A stretch of 64,000 nt of DNA, from NCBI RefSeq assembly GCF_000308815.1, contig NZ_BAFX01000108.1:62001-126000 (forward strand). Direction: 5' to 3'. The stretch comes from Nocardia concava NBRC 100430 (GTDB lineage Bacteria > Actinomycetota > Actinomycetes > Mycobacteriales > Mycobacteriaceae). Shown piece after piece: positions 43,076-52,280 of this stretch (positions are counted from its first letter, which is position 1; each line of letters opens with the position of its first letter). A program made the position numbers and the translations under genes. The notes under the pieces were generated by a model. That model had not been told where the DNA came from and did no database searches. It saw only the letters and a program-made list of their open reading frames with translations.

Positions 43076-43450
43076 TTACTGCGCCCAGGGCGGGCTGACC
43101 CGCTCACCACCGGGGGCCTGGGCGTAGGCGCCGACGGGCAGGATGGCCACGGCTTCGAACGGCTCATCGCCGGGCACCGACAGCTTGAATACCGTTTCGG
43201 GCGGAATCACCAGGGCATCACCGGCCACGAAATCACTTGTCTCGCCGTCGATCTCGATTCGAGCCGCACCGGCGAGCGCGACGAAGATCTCTTCGCGGGA
43301 AACAGCGTGCGCGTGGCCGGGATTGCCGGGCTCCAGGGTGAACCGCCACACGCTGTTCTCCTTGGATCCGCGGCTGGGTGCGGCCAGTCCGATCGCGGTC
43401 ATGAGGGGGGCCTCGAAGGTGGGCGCGTCCGCGAATTTGATGAGTGGCAT
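43076..43450 (-). CDS. Cupin domain protein
   Basis: A 124-aa single cupin: FTLEPGNPGHAHAVSREEIF (motif 1, metal His/Glu) and GDALVIPPETVFKLSVPGDE (motif 2). ATG 43450 has GGGAGAG upstream; a longer frame adds 11 poor residues. It is divergent from a MarR gene with a palindromic site between, so it is probably MarR-repressed. Possible small-molecule binding or isomerase/dioxygenase role. Confidence 0.82.
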   Translation of the reverse strand: MPLIKFADAPTFEAPLMTAIGLAAPSRGSKENSVWRFTLEPGNPGHAHAVSREEIFVALAGAARIEIDGETSDFVAGDALVIPPETVFKLSVPGDEPFEAVAILPVGAYAQAPGGERVSPPWAQ

Positions 43451-43465
43451 GATCTCTCCCAGATG

Positions 43466-43494
43466 TTCAACCAAGGTGTTCAACTGTGGTTGAA
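43466..43494. promoter_or_regulatory. MarR operator between cupin and marR
   Basis: TTCAACCA (43466-43473) pairs with TGGTTGAA (43487-43494). The inner TTCAAC-TGTG-GTTGAA (43479-43494) is a perfect 16-bp palindrome. The site lies 16 nt upstream of the cupin start and 31 nt upstream of the MarR start. Confidence 0.7.
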
Positions 43495-43524
43495 TATATG
43501 TCCGGAGGAAAGGAGCGTCAACCC

Positions 43525-43971
43525 ATGGATTTCGGCGTGCTACTCGGCCAGGCCTATCAGTCCTTCGTGCAGCAGCTGCACGCCCATCTCGCCGAGCGCG
43601 GCCACGAGGTCCTCGGCGCGTCCTACGGTTACGTGCTGCGCGCCCTGGCCGAATCGCCCTGCACCGCCAGCCGTTTGGGCGAACAACTCGGCATCACCGC
43701 ACAGGGCGCGGCCAAGGTCGTCGACGAAATGGTCCGCCACGGCTACGTGGAACGCCGCCCCGACCCCGCCGACAAACGCGCCAAACTCCTGCACCTCGCG
43801 CCCCGCGGCGAGGACATGCTCGCCACCGTCCGCGACTTCCACGCCGCCTACGAACGCCGCCTCGCCGAGCGCGTCGGACCCGCACGGGTGGCGACCACCC
43901 GCGCGGTACTCACCGAAATCACCGACGAGGCAAGCGAATCCGGCCGAAATCGAGCCTTCCGCCCGCTGTGA
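43525..43971 (+). CDS. MarR family transcriptional regulator
   Basis: A 148-aa regulator: MDFGVLLGQAYQSFVQQLHA, winged helix with CTASRLGEQLGITAQGAAKV, VDEMVRHGYVERRPDPADKR (wing) and KLLHLAPRGEDML. ATG 43525 follows AAGGAG at 43510-43515. It probably represses the divergent cupin gene and itself through the TTCAAC palindrome. Confidence 0.9.
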   Translation: MDFGVLLGQAYQSFVQQLHAHLAERGHEVLGASYGYVLRALAESPCTASRLGEQLGITAQGAAKVVDEMVRHGYVERRPDPADKRAKLLHLAPRGEDMLATVRDFHAAYERRLAERVGPARVATTRAVLTEITDEASESGRNRAFRPL

Positions 43972-43977
43972 CCGCGC

Positions 43978-45138
43978 TCAAGCGCGCGGCAGGAAGGCGT
44001 CGAGCGCCTCGGCCATCAGCGCGGGCTGCTCGAGACTCTGCATGTGCGGGGTCCCCGGCAGCTCCCGGTACTCGGCCACGGGAATGCGCTCGGCGATGCC
44101 CTTCATGATCGCGGGCGTGGTCGAGGCGTCGAGTTCACCGGCCAGAATCAGCACCGGAGATGCGAAGTCCGACAGCCGATCCCGCACCTCGAGCCCGATG
44201 AAGGCGCGCCAGGCCGCGGCCCAGTCGACAGAGTTGCCGCGCAGCACCTGTTCGCGGGCGTAGCGCACCGGCCAGGAGTTCTCCGCCAGGAACCCGGGGG
44301 TGAACCAGCGGGTGAGCGACGGTGCGACCTGGGCGGGCATGCCGTCCACCTCGCCGGAACGTGCGCGGCCCTCGAAGGCGTCGAAGGGGAAATCGGTGGT
44401 GGCCGCCAGCGTCAGCGACGCGACCCGCTCCGGCGCGTCGACCGCCGCGGCCTGCGCGATCCCGCCGCCGTAGGAGAGGCCGACCACGTGCGCGCTCTCC
44501 AGCCCGAGAGCATCCATGACGCCGATCAGATCCCGTCCGGCCTGGGCCATCGTGTGCGGGCTGGGCGCACCCGCGGCCCACCCGTGCCCGCGAATGTCGT
44601 AGGCGAAAACCCTTCGGCCGGTGGACAACCGGCGCATGACCTCGTCCCACATCCGCCAGTCCAGGCCCAGCGCGTGCGCCAGCAGCACCGTCGGGCCCTC
44701 GTCCCCGCGCCGGGCCACCACCGTCTGGTGATCGGCCAGTTCGATCCGGCGCAGCTCGGCGGGCCGGTCCAAACCCTCTGCGGCGAGCACTTCGTCGATC
44801 ACGGCGACGGCGTTGAGGGCGCGCGGGAATCCGGCGTACACCGAGGCGTGTTCGGCCAGGGCGAGCAGTTCCGCGGCGTCGACGCCGTGGCGCAGCGCGG
44901 CGCGCACGTGCGTTCCCAGCTGCCGCTCGGATCCGCCGAGCGCGATCAGCATCGATACGGTGGCCAGTTCGCGCCTGGCCCGGCTCAATTCGGGGTGCGA
45001 GAGGGTGCCGCCGAATGCACCCTCGATCATCGCATCGAACAGGTGCGGAGCGCGGCGGCGCAGGTCGGCCTGCGCGTGGTCGGCGTCCGCGCCGATCAGT
45101 GCCGCGTACTCGCGGCGGCCTTTGTCGAAACGCTGCAT
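43978..45138 (-). CDS. CMD - alpha/beta-hydrolase fusion protein
   Basis: A 386-aa two-domain protein. Residues 1-125 are a carboxymuconolactone-decarboxylase-like domain (FDAMIEGAFGGTLSHPELSR, LATVSMLIALGGSERQLGTH, HVRAALRHGVDAAELLALAE). Residues about 132-386 are an alpha/beta-hydrolase: LLAHALGLDWRMWDE, YDIRGHGWA, nucleophile VVGLSYGGGIAQA, acid in LILAGELDAST and GTPHMQSLEQP (His). The pair of functions matches protocatechuate-pathway PcaC plus PcaD, which are fused as PcaL in actinobacteria, but here the order is reversed (CMD first). Role: probably aromatic or lactone catabolism, unproven. Confidence 0.82.
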   Translation of the reverse strand: MQRFDKGRREYAALIGADADHAQADLRRRAPHLFDAMIEGAFGGTLSHPELSRARRELATVSMLIALGGSERQLGTHVRAALRHGVDAAELLALAEHASVYAGFPRALNAVAVIDEVLAAEGLDRPAELRRIELADHQTVVARRGDEGPTVLLAHALGLDWRMWDEVMRRLSTGRRVFAYDIRGHGWAAGAPSPHTMAQAGRDLIGVMDALGLESAHVVGLSYGGGIAQAAAVDAPERVASLTLAATTDFPFDAFEGRARSGEVDGMPAQVAPSLTRWFTPGFLAENSWPVRYAREQVLRGNSVDWAAAWRAFIGLEVRDRLSDFASPVLILAGELDASTTPAIMKGIAERIPVAEYRELPGTPHMQSLEQPALMAEALDAFLPRA

Positions 45139-45354
45139 GGGTGGTGGACTCCTCTTGGTTCGTCTGATCGCGGCTTCGCCTCCTCCAAGCTAGGAGCGCG
45201 AAACACCTGGGAGAGGGGGCTTTTCACGCCAGCGGAGGGGCGGTCCGCGCCATGCGCGCGTTTGCTCACCATTCGGAATCGGTGGCGGGGAGCGTCCGGT
45301 TCTGGCGCGTGCGGTCCCCTTTCGGCGGGTGCGGGCCGACCTAGGGTCGGAGAC

Positions 45355-45609
45355 ATGTCATCCGTCGAGGAGGAACGCGCGGTGAGGAGCCTTGCGCCGA
45401 GCGTCGTTCGCAGTCTGCTCCATAACGGCGTCGTCATTCGCGGTGTCGCGCTGGCGGTCGCGACGGTCGTGCTGATCGCGTTGCGGCATCCGACCTGGGT
45501 TCCGTATTCGGTCAGCGCCTATGCCGTCTGGAACGCGGCGGCGCTGACGCTCAATGCCGCACGCGCGGCGGCGGGCCCGGCCGCTCGCGCGGCGGCGCGG
45601 CCCTCGTAG
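45355..45609 (+). CDS. Small membrane protein
   Basis: An 84-aa hypothetical protein with a hydrophobic helix (VVIRGVALAVATVVLIALRH) and an Ala-rich tail that may form a second helix. ATG 45355 has GGAG just two bases upstream, which is short. It is followed after 32 nt by the AhpD-like gene on the same strand and may be its operon mate. Function unknown. Confidence 0.5.
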   Translation: MSSVEEERAVRSLAPSVVRSLLHNGVVIRGVALAVATVVLIALRHPTWVPYSVSAYAVWNAAALTLNAARAAAGPAARAAARPS

Positions 45610-45641
45610 CCGACACGATTCACACGAGAAAGGTGAGAGAG

Positions 45642-46136
45642 ATGATCGCTCCGGTCGAGACCCATCGGCTGCTGGACGAGGTGCGCCGGCGCACGGGCCG
45701 GGTGCCGAATATGACCAAGGTGATGGCCAATTCGTCCGCGGTGCTGGAGGGTTACCTCGGGCTGGCCGGCGCGCTGAAGCAGGGCACGCTGCCCGCGCCC
45801 ACCTCCGAGCGCATCGCCCTGGCGGTCGGCGCGGCCAATGAGTGCGCGTATTGCGTTGCGGCGCATACCTTCACGGGCAAGCGGGTCGCCAAGCTCAGCG
45901 ACGCGGAGATCGAGGCGGCGAAGCACGGCACCTCCGGGGACGCGAAGGAGGCCGCGGCGGTCGCATTCGCGCGGGAGCTGACCGAGAGCCGCGGCAAGGC
46001 CGATCCGGCCGAGGCGCTGGCGGCGGGGTGGACGCAGGAGCAGGTGCTGGAGATCGTCGCCCTGGTGGCGCTGCAGACGCTCACCAACTACGTCAACAAG
46101 GTGGCCGGGACCGAGAACGACTGGCCCGCGCCGTAA
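45642..46136 (+). CDS. AhpD/CMD-like peroxidase-related protein
   Basis: A 164-aa protein of the carboxymuconolactone decarboxylase/AhpD superfamily. The active-site motif AANECAYCVAAHTF carries CxxC plus the downstream His and preceding Glu of alkylhydroperoxidases. Before it lies MANSSAVLEGYLGLAGALKQ and after it helical sequence ending TLTNYVNKVAGTENDWP. Likely reductive detoxification of peroxides or a related reaction. ATG 45642 is preceded by AAGGTGAG; GTG 45633 is possible. A split AraC gene follows 81 nt downstream. Confidence 0.85.
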   Translation: MIAPVETHRLLDEVRRRTGRVPNMTKVMANSSAVLEGYLGLAGALKQGTLPAPTSERIALAVGAANECAYCVAAHTFTGKRVAKLSDAEIEAAKHGTSGDAKEAAAVAFARELTESRGKADPAEALAAGWTQEQVLEIVALVALQTLTNYVNKVAGTENDWPAP

Positions 46137-46217
46137 TCGGCTCGACCTGCGGGAATAGGCGGCCGGGGGCTCGGGTTGACGGGATTCCGAGAAGGATCCC
46201 GTGAGAAGGTGAGCGAG

Positions 46218-47288
46218 ATGGCCGATACGCTTCCAGGCCCGTCGAACGACGTGGCGGAGCAGCGATCCCTGCCCCGGGCCGCCACCGTCTCCTCCCATCT
46301 GGCGAGTGTGCTGGCCGAGGCCGCGCTGGCGGCCGGAGCCGGGGACGGGCAGGTCGCGCAACTGCTGGGCCGGGATCCGGCGCGGCCGTCCGCCGACGAT
46401 GAGCGGGTGCCGACGGTGACCGTGTCCCGGCTGTGGGAGTTGTTGCGGCGGCTGGCCGGGCCCGAGGCCGGGGTGCTGGCCGCCGAGCGGGCCGTGCGCG
46501 GGCGGCTGTATGTGTGGGATTACCTGATCAGCAATGCGCGCACGCTCGCCGAAGGGCTGCGTGACGCCGCGCGGTTCAACAGCACGATGTGCGATCCCGG
46601 TGTGGCGCTCGAGGTGGTCGAGGACGGATCCCTGCTCACGGCACGGTATCTCGATATCCCGCATCGGGAGCCGATCGACGCGTTGAGCAAGGAATTCGCG
46701 CTCACGGTGACCGCGCGCCGCGCGCGGGAGGGGTTCGGGGAGGCGGGTGTGCCGGTGCGCGTGGACTTCTCGCATTCCGCGCCCGCGGATCGGCGGTATC
46801 TGGTTCGTGCGCTCGGCACCGGGAACCTGCATTTCGATCAGGGCCGCGACGCCATCACGTTCCTCACCTCGAATTCGTCCGGAAGTTCCAATGATCCTGT
46901 GTTGCAGCAGATTCTGCTCTCGCACGCCCGGCAGGTGCTCGCCGCGTAGGGACCCGAGCCGAGCTGGATGGACTCCTTCCACACGCTGCTGCGCGCGACG
47001 CTGTCGGATTACAGCAATGACGGGTTGCGCTTGGACGAGGTGGCGGGGAAGCTGCGGCTCAGCCCGCGCACCCTGCAGCGGCGGCTGGCCGAGTACGGGA
47101 CGACCTGGAGGGCGGAACTCGAGGGGGTGCGGCGGGATACGGCCGTCGCGCTGCTCAGCGATCGGGGTGTGGCCGTCGAGACGATCGCGGCGCAGCTGGG
47201 GTATCGGGATCGGCGGGTGCTGGCGCGGGCGTTTCGGCGCTGGACCGGTCAGTCGCCGGCGGAATTCCGGCGGGCACTGTCCAATTGA
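46218..47288 (+). pseudogene. AraC family regulator split by in-frame TAG
   Basis: One AraC-type reading frame interrupted by a TAG at 46947-46949. The first part (243 aa) is the arabinose-binding-like N-terminal domain (VWDYLISNARTLAEGLRDAA, DFSHSAPADRRYLVRALGTG). The second part, in the same frame after the stop, carries the complete DNA-binding domain (LRLSPRTLQRRLAEYGTTWR, LGYRDRRVLARAFRRWTGQS). The intact paralogue at 49824-50864 aligns across the junction, with a serine-like residue where TAG stands (TTSRPAPDW versus LAA-stop-GPEPSW). Either a nonsense mutation, a sequencing error, or a natural split. A separate re-start at ATG 46968 would give a 106-aa DNA-binding fragment. Confidence 0.75.
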
Positions 47289-49711
47289 GGGAGCTTGGTG
47301 GCGATGTCCTTGCGGGAGTTGATCATCAGCTTGGAAAGGACCGCGGCGATCTGAGCGTCCACCGTGCGGGTGGAGGTGCCGCGGTGGGCCGCTATGGCGG
47401 TGTTGGTCAGGCCGGTGGCGGCCAGGGTCGCCACTTGCAGTTCGGCGGAGGTCAATTCGTTCCATGGCTGTGATTGGCGTGCGAGTGCTGGCGGGTTCGT
47501 TTGCTCGGCAAGGCATTCCACGGCCTCCGGACACGCTGACGGGAGCCGGTCTGCGCCGGGGGCGAACTCGACTTCCTCCACAGCGGCATTGAATGCCTTG
47601 GGTCCCAGCACCTTCGACGCAACCGCCACGGCCTCGGCGGTGTGTTCCGCGAAGGGGCGCAGGTTCTCCAGCTCTATGCCGAGCCGCCGCCGAATGGCGG
47701 CGGCGGTGCCGAGCGATCGGGCGATGCCTTGCGCCCAGGCCGCGGCCGTGTCATCGGACGCCAGGCGTTCGGTGATCAGCCGGGACAGGATCCAGGCCCG
47801 GATGTTGAGGCCCCACACCACTCCCCAGTTGTCTCGCATCGGGATCTGCCAGGCCAGGCCCTTATCGCAGAACGCCAAGCCCTCAGCCGGGTCGGCGTGG
47901 GCGGAAATCGCTATGGCGCGGGCGTATCGCGCCCACGAGGTCGCCGACTGCGGACCGGCTTCGAGCATGGCGTCGAGGAATCCGCGTGTCACCGTCGAGG
48001 CCTCGTCGGCGGGGGCGTGGAACGCGGCCGAGAGCGCCTCGAACAGTTCGCTCATGGTCGCGCCGCCGCGGTCACCGGTCGTGGTGAATTTGGTTCGGGC
48101 GCGGGCGAGCACTGTTGTCGCGCGCGGGTGCGCGTGGACCAGCCACAGGATGCCGCCCCACAGGTACTCGACGGGGGCGGGCAGGCCGAGATCGGTGGTG
48201 GGGTCGGCCCGCCAGTCGGTGTGGTCGCCCGTAGAGGCCGCGACGCACTCTTCCAGGAGCCTGTCGGCCTCGGCTGACTGCCCCTGGCAGAGCACGAGCC
48301 AGCCGATCAAGGCCTTCGCCGATACCTCGAGGTCGAGCGGGCAGCGTCCGAGTGCCTTGGCCGCGGCAAGCGCACGCTCTACCAATCCCCTTGACTCGCG
48401 CAGAGATCCGCGCAGGAACGGTGCCCGGGAGGCGAGCAGGCCGAGGGCGATCTCCAGGCTCACGACCACCGCGTCCGGATCGGACAGGCCGGACTCGATC
48501 GCGGCGACGATGTTGTCCCATTCGGTGCGGGCGCGGGTCAGTAGCTCCTGTTCGCGTGGGCTGACCCAGCCGGTGGCGACCTCGACGACCAGGTCTCGGT
48601 AGTAGCGGCGGTGGGCGGTGGCCATTCGGGCCGGTTCGCCGGAGCCGTTCTCCCGCAGTCGTTCTCGCGCGAAGAGCTGGAAGCTCTCCAGTAGCGCATA
48701 GCGGGCCGTCTCGATGCCGACGCGTATCGACACCATGGAATGGTCCACGAGCTGTTCGAGGAGCTGCGCGATCTCCTCGCGGGCCAGCCCGTCGGGTCCG
48801 GGATCGGCGCAGATCTCCTCGATGGCGGTCAGGTCCGCGCCGATGTCCGGCACGGCGAGCCGATCCGGTTCGGCGTCTTCGGGATTGACGTCGTATCCGA
48901 CGGCGAAGACCGACAGGCGCGCGAACAGCAGGCGTTCCTTCGGTTCGCACAGTTCGTAGGACCAGCCGATGACCGCGTTGATGTCGCGGTGGCGGTCGTC
49001 GGCGCCGACGCGGAATCCCGGCGACCAGCGCAGTCTGCGGTCGGCGTCGCCGCCCAGATCGTGCAGGATCATCGGCGGGGACTGGTAGCGCAGGCGGGCG
49101 GCGGCGAGGCGGATGTAGAGCGGGAAATTGTGCAGGTGCCAGCAGATCTCGGCCACCAGTTCGGTGTCGCTGTCGGCGATCGGATGTCCGGCGAGTTCCG
49201 CGCGACGCCGGAACAGTTCCAGGGCTTGCTGATTCGACAGCGGCGGGATCGTCACGATGTGCTCGTCGACCCATCCGATCGGGGTGCGGCTGGTAGCCAG
49301 CACCGCCAGGCCCGGGACCGCCGCGAGCAGGTCCGCGATCACCTCCCCGACACCGTCCAGCACATGCTCGCAGTTGTCGAGGACAAGTACGCAGCGCGGG
49401 GTGCGGGCCAGCTCGTCGATCAGGGCTCGGCGTGCGGTGCGTCCGGAGAAGTCGCCGTCGAGGACCGCTGCGGCGATCTCGTCGAGCACCGCATCGGAAT
49501 TCGTGTCCTTGGGCAGCCGGGCCAGTCGCACCCAGTGCACCGGCGGGCCGTCTGCCTCGCGCAATCGTCCGGTCGCGCGCAAGGCCAGGCAGGTCTTGCC
49601 GATGCCGCCCGCACCGACCAGCGTCACCAGGCGCGCCGGTCCCGCCAGCAACTCCGCGATGCGCTCCAACTCGCGCGCGCGGCCCACGAATACTGCACTG
49701 CCCGTCGGCAT
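47249..49711 (-). CDS. LuxR family ATPase regulator
   Basis: An 820-aa STAND-type regulator. Residues about 20-330 are an NB-ARC-like ATPase: Walker A LVGAGGIGKTCLALRATG, Walker B CVLVLDNCEHVLDG, and LATSRTPIG (sensor). The middle (about 400-740) has helical repeats (TPR-like). The C-terminal LuxR HTH reads LTSAELQVATLAATGLTNTA, with TVDAQIAAVLSKLMI. Start ATG 49711 (MPTGSAVFVGR) is preferred because the conserved region begins there; GTG 49807 is an alternative in the same frame. It overlaps the 3' end of the split AraC gene by 40 nt and is divergent from the intact AraC gene. Confidence 0.9.
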   Translation of the reverse strand: MPTGSAVFVGRARELERIAELLAGPARLVTLVGAGGIGKTCLALRATGRLREADGPPVHWVRLARLPKDTNSDAVLDEIAAAVLDGDFSGRTARRALIDELARTPRCVLVLDNCEHVLDGVGEVIADLLAAVPGLAVLATSRTPIGWVDEHIVTIPPLSNQQALELFRRRAELAGHPIADSDTELVAEICWHLHNFPLYIRLAAARLRYQSPPMILHDLGGDADRRLRWSPGFRVGADDRHRDINAVIGWSYELCEPKERLLFARLSVFAVGYDVNPEDAEPDRLAVPDIGADLTAIEEICADPGPDGLAREEIAQLLEQLVDHSMVSIRVGIETARYALLESFQLFARERLRENGSGEPARMATAHRRYYRDLVVEVATGWVSPREQELLTRARTEWDNIVAAIESGLSDPDAVVVSLEIALGLLASRAPFLRGSLRESRGLVERALAAAKALGRCPLDLEVSAKALIGWLVLCQGQSAEADRLLEECVAASTGDHTDWRADPTTDLGLPAPVEYLWGGILWLVHAHPRATTVLARARTKFTTTGDRGGATMSELFEALSAAFHAPADEASTVTRGFLDAMLEAGPQSATSWARYARAIAISAHADPAEGLAFCDKGLAWQIPMRDNWGVVWGLNIRAWILSRLITERLASDDTAAAWAQGIARSLGTAAAIRRRLGIELENLRPFAEHTAEAVAVASKVLGPKAFNAAVEEVEFAPGADRLPSACPEAVECLAEQTNPPALARQSQPWNELTSAELQVATLAATGLTNTAIAAHRGTSTRTVDAQIAAVLSKLMINSRKDIATKLPQLDSARRNSAGD

Positions 49712-49823
49712 ACCTATGCCCAACTCTTCAGGTCCTACCGATACGTCGCTGCAGCCTACCGATGCGCCCCGACTACCTATTCGACGAGCCTTGATGCGGT
49801 AATCCACGCGTCGAAAGGACCGG

Positions 49824-50864
49824 ATGCACGCCATCCACGGCACGATCCCCACCCGCACGGCCGGACTGCTCCGCGCCACGGCGCTCCGGCTCGGTGTGCC
49901 CGCGCCGGAGCTGAACGCGATCACCCCGAGCGTGGATCCGGACGTGCTGGACGACGATCTGCTGCGCATCCCGGTCGAATGGGCTTGGCGGGTATGGCAA
50001 CTCGTCGGCGATCTGGCGGGCCCCGGCGCGGGCCTGCTGATGACCGCCGCTGCCGGACACGGCGATCTCTACGTGTGGGACTACCTGTTCATCAGCGCTC
50101 CGACCCTCGCCGAAAGCGTGCGCACGGCCATCGATCTGCGTGGCACGGTCACCTATCCCGGCAGTCGCTGGACCGTGCTCGAAAGCGGCCGCCAGCTGAC
50201 AGTCCGCGCGACTGCCGGAACCGAACCCGCCCACGTGCTCGCACCGATCGAAGAATTCACCCTCTCACTGCTGCTCCGCCGCATGCGCGAGGCCACCGGC
50301 CACCACCTCGTCCCGACCCGAGTCACCTTCAGCCACAATCACTTTCAGCGCCACAGCGCGGCCGCCGAAGCCTTCGGCACCGCACAAATCACCTTCGACG
50401 CCCCCGCCGCCGAACTCACCTTCCTCGACGCGGGCTCCCTCTCCACCGGCACCGACCCCTACCTCGGCACCATGCTCCGCCACCACGCCGAACTCCTCCT
50501 CACCACCTCCCGCCCCGCCCCCGACTGGCGCGCAACCCTCCACACCGCCATCACCACCGCCCTCCGCGAAGGCGACCCCGGCCTCGACGCCACCGCCCGC
50601 CGCCTGACCATGAGCCCCCGCACCCTCCAACGCCGCCTCCACTCCCTGGGCACCACCTGGCGCCAAGAAGTCGAATCCGTCCGCCAAACCCACGCCCTCC
50701 ACCTCATCCGCACCACCCCCCTCCCCGTCCAATCCGTGGCCACCCGCCTCGGCTACACCGACGCCCGCACCCTCCGCCGAGCCCTCCGCCGCTGGACCGG
50801 CCAAACCCCCCTCGAACTCCGCCGCCAACTCATGAACCCGGCCGCCATCAGACAAGCCGGTTAG
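49824..50864 (+). CDS. AraC family transcriptional regulator
   Basis: A 346-aa intact regulator. The N-terminal 190 residues form an arabinose-binding-like domain (PVEWAWRVWQLVGDLAGPGA, LYVWDYLFISAPTLAESVRT). The C-terminal AraC HTH reads LTMSPRTLQRRLHSLGTTWR and LGYTDARTLRRALRRWTGQT. It closely resembles the split gene at 46218-47288, so the two are paralogues. ATG 49824 follows AAAGGA. Its stop overlaps the convergent SDR gene by 4 nt, which makes that gene a plausible target. Confidence 0.92.
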   Translation: MHAIHGTIPTRTAGLLRATALRLGVPAPELNAITPSVDPDVLDDDLLRIPVEWAWRVWQLVGDLAGPGAGLLMTAAAGHGDLYVWDYLFISAPTLAESVRTAIDLRGTVTYPGSRWTVLESGRQLTVRATAGTEPAHVLAPIEEFTLSLLLRRMREATGHHLVPTRVTFSHNHFQRHSAAAEAFGTAQITFDAPAAELTFLDAGSLSTGTDPYLGTMLRHHAELLLTTSRPAPDWRATLHTAITTALREGDPGLDATARRLTMSPRTLQRRLHSLGTTWRQEVESVRQTHALHLIRTTPLPVQSVATRLGYTDARTLRRALRRWTGQTPLELRRQLMNPAAIRQAG

Positions 50865-51637
50865 CCACGCCCGGCCAGAACCGCTACACCGGTCCGGCCA
50901 CCGTCGACGTCCAGGACGGTGCCGTGGATGAAGGCGGCTTCATCGGAGGCGAGGTAGACGGCGGCGGAGGCGATGGCGTCGGGGTGGCCGGAGCGGCCGG
51001 CGGGAGTACCCCGCATCATCGATTCGCCCGGGTGCTCGACGGCGGGATCCCAGTCGGGAGTGATGATTACGCCCGGGGAGATGGCGTTGACACGGATACC
51101 GCGGTCACCGAATTCGGATGACCATGCACGCGTGAGAGTTTCCATCGCGCCCTTGGTCGAGGCGTAGAGGGCGCCGGTGGGCACACCCAGGCGGGCCACC
51201 CAGGACCCGAGATTGATGATGATCCCGGTGCCGGCTTCGAGCATGGCGGGAACCGCGGCTTGGGTGAGGAAGAAGGGCGCTTTCACATTGACCGCGTAGA
51301 CGCGATCGAACTGGTCGTCGTCGATGGCGAGGGTGGCTCCGGGCGGGTAGATGCCCGCATTGTTGACCAGGATGTCCAGTCGGCCGCCCAGGCGGTCGGT
51401 CGCCTCGGCGGCGAGAGCGCGGCTGGCGGCCGCGGTGCCGTCCAGATCGGCGTAGACGTAATCCGCTGAACCGCCGGTTTCGCGAATCCGCGCGACGACC
51501 TTCTCGCCGCGCTCCCGGTCGCGGCCGGAGACGATGACATGCGCTCCCTCCGCGGCGAACGCGAACGCGATCGCTCGACCGATATTGCTGGTAGAGCCGG
51601 TGATCAGCGCTTTCTTACCGTGTAGTCGGCGTGACAT
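50861..51637 (-). CDS. Short-chain dehydrogenase/reductase
   Basis: A 258-aa classical SDR: cofactor loop ITGSTSNIGRAIAFAFAAEG (Gly motif variant), NNAGIYPPG, catalytic Ser in INLGSWVARLG, YASTK (YxxxK) and the C-terminal GTVLDVDGG. NAD(P)-dependent oxidation or reduction of an alcohol or ketone; substrate unknown. ATG 51637 follows AAGGA. It probably forms an operon with the cupin gene 56 nt upstream (51694-52197). Confidence 0.92.
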   Translation of the reverse strand: MSRRLHGKKALITGSTSNIGRAIAFAFAAEGAHVIVSGRDRERGEKVVARIRETGGSADYVYADLDGTAAASRALAAEATDRLGGRLDILVNNAGIYPPGATLAIDDDQFDRVYAVNVKAPFFLTQAAVPAMLEAGTGIIINLGSWVARLGVPTGALYASTKGAMETLTRAWSSEFGDRGIRVNAISPGVIITPDWDPAVEHPGESMMRGTPAGRSGHPDAIASAAVYLASDEAAFIHGTVLDVDGGRTGVAVLAGRG

Positions 51638-51693
51638 GAGTTCCTTCTTCGTTGGGTTTGTCGGATGCTGAGCCGATGCGTGTGACCGGTCGC

Positions 51694-52197
51694 CTAGGTT
51701 TGGTCGCTGTCGCGCAGATCGGCGGGCTTCATTCCCGGCGGGCCGAGGATGACGTCGCCGAGTTCGGTGGTCAGCGCGTTGAAAAGGTCGAGGTCCCACT
51801 CGGTTTCGGGCGTCGCTTCGGCCTCGGGCGTGCCGGCGCGGCGGATGAGGTCGACGAAATGCGCGGGCGAACTCATGGTGAGGACGCGGGCTCCTTCGGG
51901 TCCCGCCTCGATCGCATGCGGGGTGTTCATGGTGATGGTGTAGAAATCGCCCGGGCGCAGGGTGTAGCTGTCCTGCCCGGCCCACACCGAAAGCTCGCCG
52001 TCGACCACCCAGAGTCGCTCCTCGTACCGAGTGTGCTTGTGCAACGGGGTATCCGAGCCCGGCGGCAGGGTGACATCGGCGAGATCGTGACGGCCGTCGG
52101 TCTCCTCCGCCGTGGTGAGGACGGTCATGCGCAGATGCGTGCCGAGTACGAATCTGCGGTCCGGCGAGACGGCGGGCGGGCGGGGAAATGTGGTCAC
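51694..52197 (-). CDS. Cupin domain protein
   Basis: A 167-aa cupin: LPPGSDTPLHKHTRYEERLW (motif 1, metal His and Glu) and LRPGDFYTITMNTPHAIEAG (motif 2). GTG 52197 has GGAG eight bases upstream. The longest frame would add 73 residues of doubtful coding quality. It lies just upstream of the SDR gene in the same direction; both face the palindromic region 52281-52345. May be an oxygenase or binding protein. Confidence 0.85.
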   Translation of the reverse strand: MTTFPRPPAVSPDRRFVLGTHLRMTVLTTAEETDGRHDLADVTLPPGSDTPLHKHTRYEERLWVVDGELSVWAGQDSYTLRPGDFYTITMNTPHAIEAGPEGARVLTMSSPAHFVDLIRRAGTPEAEATPETEWDLDLFNALTTELGDVILGPPGMKPADLRDSDQT

Positions 52198-52280
52198 GAG
52201 AGTTCTCCGGCGAGGAAGCCCAGCAGGGCAGTCAGTTTTGTCATGACCGAAGTCTGAATCCGCGCGGGTAGCCGCGGCAT

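Noticed and set aside
48740..51121. A 793-codon open frame on the + strand over the LuxR and AraC genes
   Set aside because: It is antisense to the LuxR gene and out of frame with AraC, and turns into Pro/His repeats.
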